Origin: PGYR01 sp034670025
Lineage (GTDB): Bacteria > Bacteroidota > Ignavibacteria > Kapaibacteriales > UBA2268
Assembly: GCA_034670025.1 (NCBI GenBank)
Contig: JAXMOE010000001.1
Location: 558,001 to 622,000, forward strand
Reading direction: 5' to 3'
Length of the DNA: 64,000 nucleotides
In this document: positions 26,856-35,581 of the stretch, piece by piece
Layout: each line of letters opens with the position of its first letter
Numbering within the stretch: the first letter of the stretch is position 1
The notes under the pieces: model-generated
The model's database searches: none
What the model saw: the letters and a program-made list of their open reading frames with translations, nothing else
What the model was told of the DNA's origin: nothing
Program-made: the position numbers and the translations under genes

Positions 26856-27666
26856 CACTTAATGTAATTCCAGCTAAACCTAAAGTGAGAAGACCTAAGG
26901 ATTCTAAAACACTCATCTGATTTATTGTTGTTAACTCAGTTGTACTAGAATCTAAGTACATCATCAAAATAGAAAAAGCATTATTCAAAAAATGAATAAA
27001 TATTGGTATAATTATATTTTTTGAATAATAAGCTAACGCACCAAGAAATATACCAATTGTAATCAGTGGAATTAGATTAATAAAGTTAAAATGTAGTAAC
27101 CCAAAAATTAGAGAAATAATTAGAATAGAAAATAGAGGACTATTTCTTTCCTCTAAAGCTCTCTGTCCCACTCCTCTAAAAAGTAGTTCTTCTGATATTG
27201 CTGGTATCAGTGCTCCAATTACTAAAGCTATACTCATATCAAATACACCTTCACCTTTGAGCATACTATTATATAAGTTTTGAATCCAATTTTTATGCTC
27301 ATAGTAGTCAGGCATTAAAAATTCTGGTATCAGGTATTCTTGTAAAGATACGTAACCATTATTAAATAGATTAAGAAATATTAGTCCGATAATACCAACT
27401 AACAAATATTTTACTTTGATGTTATTTTCTAACCTAATTAAAGTGCTGAATTTAAGTGGTATAATATTTGTTAGTAATATAGTGAGCCCAAGTAGGACAA
27501 ACAATTGAGAAACACCTTGTATATAATTTGCACCTATATCAAGCCCTAATTCTTTTGTAATGACAATTGCTAATGCACCAAAGATGTTTGTAATTAACAT
27601 AATAGTAATGATTAAAAAAATAATTTTTAAGTTGCTTGGGTACTTGGCTACAGGTATATAATTCAT
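26827..27666 (-). CDS. CPBP family intramembrane metalloprotease
   Basis: 279 residues with about eight membrane helices. The CPBP/Abi motifs are all present: AISEELLFRGVGQRAL (Glu-Glu and Arg), FGLLHFNFIN, and HFLNNAFS. The family includes CAAX-type prenyl protease 2 (Rce1) and bacterial bacteriocin self-immunity proteins. No bacteriocin gene is visible nearby, so housekeeping membrane proteolysis is more likely. Its C-terminal codons overlap the end of the TonB receptor gene on the other strand. Confidence 0.88.
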   Translation of the reverse strand: MNYIPVAKYPSNLKIIFLIITIMLITNIFGALAIVITKELGLDIGANYIQGVSQLFVLLGLTILLTNIIPLKFSTLIRLENNIKVKYLLVGIIGLIFLNLFNNGYVSLQEYLIPEFLMPDYYEHKNWIQNLYNSMLKGEGVFDMSIALVIGALIPAISEELLFRGVGQRALEERNSPLFSILIISLIFGLLHFNFINLIPLITIGIFLGALAYYSKNIIIPIFIHFLNNAFSILMMYLDSSTTELTTINQMSVLESLGLLTLGLAGITLSVIILSRFEN

Positions 27667-27717
27667 TAATTTTGAATAGTTTAATAATCGAAATCTAAAA
27701 TAAAGATTGATTTTAAT

Positions 27718-30700
27718 ATGAAAACAGCAATTTACATAATATTTATAATTTTTTCATCATTGAATATAATATCGCAAGAGATAGTAATCTCTGAGTATTA
27801 CAACGATCAGGATGTAGAAAATGAGTGGACTGAATTAATAGTAACAGAAGACTTTCTGAATTTAGAAGGTTATCTATTACGAGACAACAACGACAATTTC
27901 AGGCGTGGTGGATTTTGGCAAGGAGGAGTAACTTTTAATCAAAATTCATTATGGAAAAACCTTAGAATTGGGACTATAATAGTAATCAATCACAGAGATG
28001 TAGGGAGCACAGATTCGGATGCTTCTGACGGTTACATTGAAGTAAATGCATTAGATTCTAAATATTTCAATAAATCAAATTGGAGAAATTCTTCATCACT
28101 TTCAATAGATGATCAAGCTGATATACTTCAGATACTGGATACCAGCGATAATAATGTTCATAGTCTAGGTCATGTACAGTACGCAAGTGAAGGGGATTTT
28201 CATGATATTATTGGTGCAAAAATAGCTTACGTAGGAAATTGTCCCAAGGGTTATTCTATATCAGTTGGAAATGCAAGCACATTACAAAATTACAGTGTAA
28301 ATTCAGGTTATGATACTGGAAAGTCTATTACTCTAAGACAATTAGGAGGAACAAAAGGACTTGCAAATCTGAACCCAGTTGGTGCTGCTATTAATTATCA
28401 ATTTTGGCAAAAAATTAGAGAACCAGAGTTTTTGAAACCAAATTTAAAAGCAACAATTGATGATTCGACTGTTGTTTTGGATTGGGATCCTATTGAAATT
28501 GATAGTGATAAAAATGATTATAGTGGTTATATTATATTGAGAACAACTGATGTTGTTAACAATATATGTAAGCCTAAAGATGGTACTATGTATTCAGTTG
28601 GTGATAAAATATGTTCAACATCCGATGTAGTAGCGGTGTTAGAAGGGAAAGATTGGAACCAATACATTGATATTAATCCAATCTGCGGTGAATATGTTAG
28701 ATATACTGTGTTTGCTTATAATTTTATTAACTCTGAAGGAAATTTATGGGACATAAAAGATGGCAGAGGTATCGCATATTCTAGAAGACTTGATTATTAC
28801 AATTCGACACAATTAAAGTTAGATAAACCAGATAGTGTGTTTATTAAATCAAGATTGGGTGATGTATTTTGCTCAATGGATACAACTGTATTATATAATA
28901 ATTATAAAAATCACCAAAAAGGTAAGTATAAGTACGCTTGGTTATATAAGAATGATCGAAATGGTTCTGAAGTAGTTGTAGTTGATTTCAGCGCTAATGG
29001 TATATCAGATTCAATAAAAGTTTATAGAACTGGCTATTATACCTTAGTAGTCAAATCTGATGATGGCTGTGAAATTGAATCTAATACACTGGAATTAAAA
29101 GTATTAGATACTCCTGAAGCATTTATTTCAGATAAAAATAATAAAATAATAGAATCAGATAGTACTATATATTTATGCGATGGAGAGGACTTGTATTTTC
29201 AAGGGTCTAGAGATTTAAGCATATTTATAAAGCTTTATAATGGTAAAGTTTGGGTTAATAATTCAGGAAACTTATTTAAAATAAGTCAACCTGGTAGTTA
29301 TTACTATGTCTATTCTAATGGTAATTGTAGGGATACATCGAACATCATTACAGTAAAAGAATCAGATTATGCCATATCAGCTGACAAAGAGAAGCTTAAA
29401 TATCAGTTAATAACTAATCAAACTGAAGAAACAAAAATAGTCCAATTGACAAATAACTCAAATACTACTCAAAGTTTTAGTGAAGAAGAATTTGAAATTA
29501 AACCACCATTTAGTATTTTAAATAGTTTTCCAATTATTATAAATGGGGAAGATAGTGTTGATTTAGAAATAGAATTTAAACCAATTATAACAGGTTTGTT
29601 TATTGACACAATGTCTATCATAGGTGAATGTAATGATGAGCTTAGAATAGCATTAACAGGTGTAAAAACTAATACATCTGCAGCTTTAGTTTCTTCTCAT
29701 GATTCTATTGATTACAAAGAACATGTGGTTTGTACTTATGGTGGAGTTGATTCTACTGTTACTCTTACAAATATAGGAACTGAAAAAATAGTAGTCAAAG
29801 AGATGTACGGGGGTGCTGATTTTTTTGCAAATCCGAAAATTGAAAACGATACACTTTTACCAGGAGAAACACTACCTTTTAAATTAGGTACTTCAACAAA
29901 AAACAGTGATGTGGAGACAACAAATATATTAAATATACCATGGGAATCTGAGTTTGGTGTTAAAGACACTCTTCACATTTCAGCAAGAATACATGTGGGG
30001 CGACCAAGGTTTGAAGTTCTTGAAGATATTTTAGATTTTGGTACTGTTTATGGTTGTGAGAATTTTAAAATTGATACAATTCACATTGAAAACACAGGTT
30101 TATTTGATGTAACAATCAATGGAGAGGATTTAATAGATGGCTTAGAACTTATTGATGCACCAATTGTTATTAAGCCGGGTGAAATAAAAGAAGTTCAAAT
30201 CAAATACTCATCTGATAGCCCAATTAGTATTAATAATTCTAATAGATTTAAAGTAGTACCTGGATGTATATTAGAAGATAGTTTTTTTGTAAAAGCTGAA
30301 AGAGCATCAAGTGGTTATCAATATGATATAGCAGAGGAAAATTTAGAGTTTAATGGTTTATATAGTTGTGATAATTTGAATGTAACTAAAAATGTTATTG
30401 TTACTCTTCTTGAAAATCCAGATAATTCTGATATTGAAATACAAGCAAAAATAAATAATGCTTCTTTTGAAATTGGAGAATTTGACAACGCTCTAAGTGA
30501 TAAATTAGAAATACCTATTACGCTAAAAGAAACCGAGCCAGGTACCTACACATCTGTAATTGAATTAACAATTAATCCTTGTGATAGAGTTGAAATAATT
30601 AGAGTAATAGCAGAAATTAAGGAACAAGATGTAGATGTAACTGATTTTAATATTGGCAGTTATGAAGTTGGGTTTAATTCAAATGGTGAGTTTGATATAA

Positions 30701-31647
30701 AGAACAATAGTCAAGAAGATGTAAATATAACTGATATTATATTACCTAACAGTTTATCATTTGTAAATAATATTATTTATCCTATTATTCTAACTCCCAA
30801 TGAAGTTGAGCAAATTGAAGTAAAACATGAGTCAATGTTAACTGGCTTTTATGCTGACAGTATAGAAATAATAACTGACTCGCCTTGTATTAAGTCTTAT
30901 TATAGCAAATTTAATGGAGATGTGACTCCTTCAGCTATTCCACCAGGGAAGATTATTGCAGAATTTGGTGTAGATAGACAAGCTTTCCCCCCTAAAAATA
31001 AAATAAATGTTCCAATCAAGGTTAGTTCTTTCATTCATGAATTTGACAGTGTGGAAATTAAATCTATGACGTTAAATGTAATGTATCCATTTAACGCATT
31101 TGAAATAATTGATATAACAACAAATCAAAATGACCTGGATATAGAATATGATGATTCTTTCGGAAATCTGACACTAAATATTCAATCAATTAATACAGAT
31201 AAGTTCAAGGTGACAGAATCAAATTTAATAGAAATAGAGTTTTTTATATTAGATGCTACGCCTGGCGATTATCAAGTTGATTTAATCTCAGGTATAATGG
31301 AATCATTTCCATTGATGTCAGTTGAAACTGATGATAACACTACTGTAGAAATACTTGAAAATTGTATAAATGATGACTCGTTTGTATTTTTACAACCAGT
31401 AAAGCTAAACGCTGATTATATTGATAATAATTTAGTTATTAATTATTACCAACCTAGTAATGATAAATATACTTTATCACTCTATAACTCTAATGGGAAT
31501 ATGTTGTTACCTTTATTAGATATGAATACAAATAGCGGAGATTATAAATTTGAAATTAACTCAAGTAATTTATCTTCTGGTCAATATTTTATTCTATTAG
31601 AATATTCTGACAAAGTAATTTCAAAGGGTGTAAACATTGTAAAATAA
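27718..31647 (+). CDS. Large secreted protein with lamin-tail-like, choice-of-anchor-D-like and T9SS sorting domains
   Basis: 1309 residues. Signal peptide (KTAIYIIFIIFSSLNIIS), then a lamin-tail-like region (EIVISEYYNDQDVENEWTEL ... LEGYLLRDNNDN), a fibronectin-type segment near residues 240-340, and in the middle several ASPM/choice-of-anchor-D-like repeats (TVTLTNIGTEKIVVKEMYGG; IDTIHIENTGLFDVTINGEDL; GEFDIKNNSQEDVNI). The last about 75 residues (TLSLYNSNGNMLLPLL ... LSSGQYFILLEYSDKVISKGVNIVK) have the pattern of a type A T9SS C-terminal sorting domain. The protein is therefore probably exported through the outer membrane and attached to the surface. No enzyme domain seen; adhesion or a matrix role is inferred. 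Confidence 0.82.
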   Translation: MKTAIYIIFIIFSSLNIISQEIVISEYYNDQDVENEWTELIVTEDFLNLEGYLLRDNNDNFRRGGFWQGGVTFNQNSLWKNLRIGTIIVINHRDVGSTDSDASDGYIEVNALDSKYFNKSNWRNSSSLSIDDQADILQILDTSDNNVHSLGHVQYASEGDFHDIIGAKIAYVGNCPKGYSISVGNASTLQNYSVNSGYDTGKSITLRQLGGTKGLANLNPVGAAINYQFWQKIREPEFLKPNLKATIDDSTVVLDWDPIEIDSDKNDYSGYIILRTTDVVNNICKPKDGTMYSVGDKICSTSDVVAVLEGKDWNQYIDINPICGEYVRYTVFAYNFINSEGNLWDIKDGRGIAYSRRLDYYNSTQLKLDKPDSVFIKSRLGDVFCSMDTTVLYNNYKNHQKGKYKYAWLYKNDRNGSEVVVVDFSANGISDSIKVYRTGYYTLVVKSDDGCEIESNTLELKVLDTPEAFISDKNNKIIESDSTIYLCDGEDLYFQGSRDLSIFIKLYNGKVWVNNSGNLFKISQPGSYYYVYSNGNCRDTSNIITVKESDYAISADKEKLKYQLITNQTEETKIVQLTNNSNTTQSFSEEEFEIKPPFSILNSFPIIINGEDSVDLEIEFKPIITGLFIDTMSIIGECNDELRIALTGVKTNTSAALVSSHDSIDYKEHVVCTYGGVDSTVTLTNIGTEKIVVKEMYGGADFFANPKIENDTLLPGETLPFKLGTSTKNSDVETTNILNIPWESEFGVKDTLHISARIHVGRPRFEVLEDILDFGTVYGCENFKIDTIHIENTGLFDVTINGEDLIDGLELIDAPIVIKPGEIKEVQIKYSSDSPISINNSNRFKVVPGCILEDSFFVKAERASSGYQYDIAEENLEFNGLYSCDNLNVTKNVIVTLLENPDNSDIEIQAKINNASFEIGEFDNALSDKLEIPITLKETEPGTYTSVIELTINPCDRVEIIRVIAEIKEQDVDVTDFNIGSYEVGFNSNGEFDIKNNSQEDVNITDIILPNSLSFVNNIIYPIILTPNEVEQIEVKHESMLTGFYADSIEIITDSPCIKSYYSKFNGDVTPSAIPPGKIIAEFGVDRQAFPPKNKINVPIKVSSFIHEFDSVEIKSMTLNVMYPFNAFEIIDITTNQNDLDIEYDDSFGNLTLNIQSINTDKFKVTESNLIEIEFFILDATPGDYQVDLISGIMESFPLMSVETDDNTTVEILENCINDDSFVFLQPVKLNADYIDNNLVINYYQPSNDKYTLSLYNSNGNMLLPLLDMNTNSGDYKFEINSSNLSSGQYFILLEYSDKVISKGVNIVK

Positions 31648-31682
31648 AAAGAGAGATTCATCATTAAAATGAACCTCTCTTT
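31648..31682. terminator. Bidirectional terminator between convergent genes
   Basis: AAAGAGAG (31648-31655) pairs with CTCTCTTT (31675-31682); with one A/C mismatch the stem continues through TTCAT/ATGAA. The minus-strand side has the better T run (TTTTTATTTT), so it mainly serves the repeat lipoprotein gene. Confidence 0.65.
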
Positions 31683-31703
31683 CAAATATATTTGATAAAC
31701 AAA

Positions 31704-33677
31704 TTATTTACTATCTAACCAGAAGTGTTCTTGGAAGTCATCACATTTCTCTACATTCCAAGTTGTTTCAATAGTCTTATAACCATCCATTTCTATAATT
31801 ACAGTGTATTTGCCTTTACACAGATTATCTTCGATTACATAACCATCTGCATTAGTTTTTCTGTCTTCAAATATAGTCTTACCGTCTAACTTTAATGTAA
31901 CAGATGCTCCTTTGAGATATTGTTTAGATTTGTTATCTTTAACTAAGAATTTAAGAATAGCATCACAACACTCTTCATCATTCTTTTTAGTTAGTACATG
32001 TTCAACGGTTTTTTCTTCATCGCAACCTAACTCTACTGCAACTTCTTTTTCTTCATAGTTTTCATTTTTATATACGATTACATATTTTCCTTCACAAAGA
32101 CCATCAATAACAGCTTTTCCGTTTTTAACAACTGGGTCTTCAATTACTTTCCCATCTTTATAAATAAAAACTTTAGTACCATTTAGTATTTCACCATCTT
32201 TGTTCTTAGGCATAAATATCAATGCACTTTCACAGCAATCCTCGTTTTCTTTCTCTAACCAGAAGTGTTCTTGGAAGTCATCACATTTTTCTAAATTCCA
32301 AGTTGTTTCAATAGTCTTATAGCCATCCATTTCTATAATTACAGTGTATTTGCCTTTACACAGATTATCTTCGATTACATAGCCATCTGCATTAGTTTTT
32401 CTGTCTTCAAATATAGTCTTACCGTCTAACTTTAATGTAACAGATGCTCCTTTGAGATATTGTTTAGATTTGTTATCTTTAACTAAGAATTTAAGAATAG
32501 CATCACAACACTCTTCATCATTCTTTTTAGTTAGTACATGTTCAACGGTTTTTTCTTCATCGCAACCTAACTCTACTGCAACTTCTTTTTCTTCATAGTT
32601 TTCATTTTTATATACGATTACATATTTTCCTTCACAAAGACCATCAATAACAGCTTTTCCGTTTTTAACAACTGGGTCTTCAATTACTTTCCCATCTTTA
32701 TAAATAAAAACTTTAGTACCATTTAGTATTTCACCATCTTTGTTCTTAGGCATAAATATCAATGCACTTTCACAGCAATCCTCGTTTTCTTTCTCTAACC
32801 AGAAGTGTTCTTGGAAGTCATCACATTTTTCTAAATTCCAAGTTGTTTCAATAGTCTTATAGCCATCCATTTCTATAATTACAGTGTATTTGCCTTTACA
32901 CAGATTATCTTCGATTACATAGCCATCTGCATTAGTTTTTCTGTCTTCAAATATAGTCTTACCGTCTAACTTTAATGCAACAGAAGCACCCTTCAAATAC
33001 TCTTTCGATTTATTGTCTTTAATTAAAAATTTAAGAATAGCATCACAGCACTCTTCATCATTTTTAGAATTTAGCGTGTAACTGAATTCGTATGTTTCAT
33101 CACAGGATTCAAGATTTTCAATTTCCTCTAAAACTTCATATCCATCTGCTACTATTCTAAATTCATATTCGTTTTCACAAATACCACTAAACTCAACAAC
33201 ACCGTTTTCATCAGAAATACCTTTCTTCAAGGTTTTCATATCCTTTCTTAATTGGACTTTTACACCTTTTAAAGGTTCGCCATCTTTGTTTTTAATTGTA
33301 GTATTAGTCGAAATACAACAATCATCTTTTAACTCCAAAGTTATATTTTTGTTATTGTCTGAAAGTTCTGAATAGGGGATAGTTAAGGTGTTGTAAAAGG
33401 AATGAATTATGCTTAAGTTTAATTCACTTAAATCTGCTTCAACATCTTTAAAGCTAAACGTACCTAACTCATCAGTGGTGTCGATTGCTATAACGTTACC
33501 TTTTTCAACAAACTTGACCTCAGCACTAATTATAGGAGTTCCATCAATATCTTGGATTATTGATTGATAATCAATTACTGATTTCTCAGATTTAGTTGGT
33601 TGACTATCCTCTTTACATGAAATCACAAATAGTGATATTAATGTTAAGATTGTGAAAATGCGTAGAGAGAGTTTCAT
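31704..33677 (-). CDS. Repeat lipoprotein of carboxypeptidase-regulatory-like modules
   Basis: 657 residues. Lipobox VISC (Cys21), then about seven beta-sandwich modules of roughly 90 residues resembling the carboxypeptidase-regulatory/peptidase-associated fold (patterns such as KDKDGEPLKGVKVQLRKD ... DENGVVEFSGIC). From the third module on, two types alternate, one beginning ECCDAILKFL and one DCCESALIFM, each with a CC pair and two further single cysteines, so interdomain or intradomain disulphides are likely. The last five modules are encoded by nearly identical 540-base repeats. It is probably a rod-like surface lipoprotein; ligand unknown. Confidence 0.85.
   Translation of the reverse strand: MKLSLRIFTILTLISLFVISCKEDSQPTKSEKSVIDYQSIIQDIDGTPIISAEVKFVEKGNVIAIDTTDELGTFSFKDVEADLSELNLSIIHSFYNTLTIPYSELSDNNKNITLELKDDCCISTNTTIKNKDGEPLKGVKVQLRKDMKTLKKGISDENGVVEFSGICENEYEFRIVADGYEVLEEIENLESCDETYEFSYTLNSKNDEECCDAILKFLIKDNKSKEYLKGASVALKLDGKTIFEDRKTNADGYVIEDNLCKGKYTVIIEMDGYKTIETTWNLEKCDDFQEHFWLEKENEDCCESALIFMPKNKDGEILNGTKVFIYKDGKVIEDPVVKNGKAVIDGLCEGKYVIVYKNENYEEKEVAVELGCDEEKTVEHVLTKKNDEECCDAILKFLVKDNKSKQYLKGASVTLKLDGKTIFEDRKTNADGYVIEDNLCKGKYTVIIEMDGYKTIETTWNLEKCDDFQEHFWLEKENEDCCESALIFMPKNKDGEILNGTKVFIYKDGKVIEDPVVKNGKAVIDGLCEGKYVIVYKNENYEEKEVAVELGCDEEKTVEHVLTKKNDEECCDAILKFLVKDNKSKQYLKGASVTLKLDGKTIFEDRKTNADGYVIEDNLCKGKYTVIIEMDGYKTIETTWNVEKCDDFQEHFWLDSK
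31714..32977. repeat. Tandem 540-bp in-frame repeat inside the lipoprotein gene
   Basis: The period is exactly 540 bases (180 codons, two modules). Bases 31843-32437 and 32383-32977 are identical over about 595 bases. The partial copy 31714-31842 differs from 32254-32382 at only four positions. Beyond 32977 the homology continues but is clearly more diverged, showing an older repeat unit that was recently amplified. Confidence 0.95.
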
Positions 33678-33768
33678 TGTAGATACCTGTATATGTTAAT
33701 AAATGTATTGTAAACAAACCGACAAGTATTGTTTTTGTAACAAGAAATGAAAAAATAATAAAAAAAAA

Positions 33769-35580
33769 TTATTGAGATTCTATAGAAATTTCATTTGTGC
33801 TTGTTTCAATTACTTCAGTCTTATTGGGATAAAAATACTTCATCAATAATTCACGAGCAATAGGGGCACATACTCGACCGCCCCACCCAGCATTCTCAAC
33901 CATAACTGCTATAGCAATTTTAGGGTTTTCCCTTGGAGCGAAACAAGTAAACCAACCATGATCTTTACCATGTGGATTTTGAGCTGTAGAAGTTTTTCCA
34001 CAGACATCTAAACCTGGTATTCTAGCATTGCTTGCAGTACCACCAGGAGCGTTGACAACTTCCCACATTCCTTGTTTAACAGTTTGAATGCTTTCTGGAC
34101 TTAGGTTTAAGTTATTAGTAAAATAATCAAGATTTTGGAATGAATTTGTAGTATTATTGAATATTCTTTTTACAATGTGTGGTTGATTCCAAATTCCATT
34201 ATAAGCAATCGCTGCTATATAACTGGTCATTTGAACGGGAGTAACAAGTATTTCACCTTGTCCAATTCCATAGTTAAGCATTTTCCAACCAGGAACTTTA
34301 CCACCATATCTCTCTTTGAGAGTTTCAAAGTCCTGGAAATTTCCCTTCTTTTCACTTGGTAAATCAATTCCGGTTAATTTGCCAAAATTAAAACTATCAC
34401 CATATCTAATAACTTTTTCTGCTCCTAACTTTAATGATAATTGATAGAAAAAAGCATTGCATGATTTTTTTATAGCTCTAACTACATTGATATTTCCATG
34501 ATGACCGAGACATTTAAAGAAACGATTACCGTACTGATAACCACCTACGCACTTTAATGTAGTATTTTCATCAATCAAGCCCTCTTCTAATCCGGCAAGT
34601 GCTATTAACATTTTCCAAGAGGACCCTGGTGGATATTGGCTACTTACTGTTCTGTCTAAAAATGGTTTATCTTTATCATTAACTAATGAGTTATAATATT
34701 CTTGTGATATTTTACCACTAAATTCTGATAAATCATAGGTAGGTGAGCTTGCAATAGCTAAAATTTCACCATTGCTAGGGTTAATTGCTACAATGGCTCC
34801 TCTTTTACCTTCCAACTGTTTCTCAGCTTCTAATTGTAAATTTCTATCAATACTTAAATATAAATCAAATCCATTTTTTGAAATTTTATCATTGGCTCCA
34901 TTATCATATCTATTAACTTGTTGTCCAAATTTATTAACAGATACAAACTTTATACCTTCTTTACCTCTAAGCACACCTTCATACTCTTTTTCAATACCTT
35001 GTTTGCCTATTACATCACCCGGTCTATAGTACTGATATCTTTCTAATTCATTGGGAGATATTTCTTTTGTGTAACCAAGTAAATGAGCCATATATGCATC
35101 TGATTGGTACATTCTTTTTGATTCTACAATCACATCAATACCAGTAATATATTCAGAATATTCTTCAATAGTTGATATTGTTTCAATATCAACATCTCTT
35201 TGGAATTTCACAGGAATAAAGGGGGAGTGATTTGAGTATTTTTCAATTATACCACTAAGTTTATTGGTATCTATATCCAAAATAGAGCTAAGTAATAATA
35301 GAGATTCATCTTTCCATAAATTTGGAGTTAAGCTTAGAGCAAAAGATGATTTGTTGTGAACAATCAAACTATCGTTTGAGCTGAATATATTACCTCTAAA
35401 AGGCTCTAAGATAACTTGTTTTATTGCCTGAGCAGTACTGGCTTCTTTGTATAAAACACCTTTAATAATCTGTAGATGAATAAGCTTTCCAATAAACAAC
35501 AAGCCAATTATAATTACGATTGATGCAAATAATCTAATTCTTGATTTTGATACAAAATTATTTGAGTAAGAATTATTCAT
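33769..35580 (-). CDS. mrdA: Penicillin-binding protein 2
   Basis: 603 residues, class B PBP with one N-terminal membrane helix (about 17-36), a pedestal domain and a transpeptidase domain. Active-site motifs: Ser320-xx-Lys323 in YPPGSSWKML, Ser373-Cys-Asn375, and KTS at 529-531 in place of the commoner KTG (CGKTSTAQNPHGKDHGWF). The DHGWF context and IGKQGIEKEYEG mark PBP2, the elongation enzyme partnered by RodA. mreC, mreD and rodA are not adjacent; instead the gene is the last of an eight-gene run with polysaccharide genes, starting 1 base after the O-antigen ligase-like gene. Confidence 0.94.
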   Translation of the reverse strand: MNNSYSNNFVSKSRIRLFASIVIIIGLLFIGKLIHLQIIKGVLYKEASTAQAIKQVILEPFRGNIFSSNDSLIVHNKSSFALSLTPNLWKDESLLLLSSILDIDTNKLSGIIEKYSNHSPFIPVKFQRDVDIETISTIEEYSEYITGIDVIVESKRMYQSDAYMAHLLGYTKEISPNELERYQYYRPGDVIGKQGIEKEYEGVLRGKEGIKFVSVNKFGQQVNRYDNGANDKISKNGFDLYLSIDRNLQLEAEKQLEGKRGAIVAINPSNGEILAIASSPTYDLSEFSGKISQEYYNSLVNDKDKPFLDRTVSSQYPPGSSWKMLIALAGLEEGLIDENTTLKCVGGYQYGNRFFKCLGHHGNINVVRAIKKSCNAFFYQLSLKLGAEKVIRYGDSFNFGKLTGIDLPSEKKGNFQDFETLKERYGGKVPGWKMLNYGIGQGEILVTPVQMTSYIAAIAYNGIWNQPHIVKRIFNNTTNSFQNLDYFTNNLNLSPESIQTVKQGMWEVVNAPGGTASNARIPGLDVCGKTSTAQNPHGKDHGWFTCFAPRENPKIAIAVMVENAGWGGRVCAPIARELLMKYFYPNKTEVIETSTNEISIESQ

Positions 35581-35581
35581 T

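Noticed and set aside
26827..27666. Bacteriocin immunity role for the CPBP protease
   Set aside because: No small leader peptide, ABC exporter or bacteriocin gene was found around it.
31714..32977. Possible CRISPR-like or non-coding repeat array
   Set aside because: The repeat is 540 bases long, directly tandem and keeps an open reading frame; it is a coding repeat.
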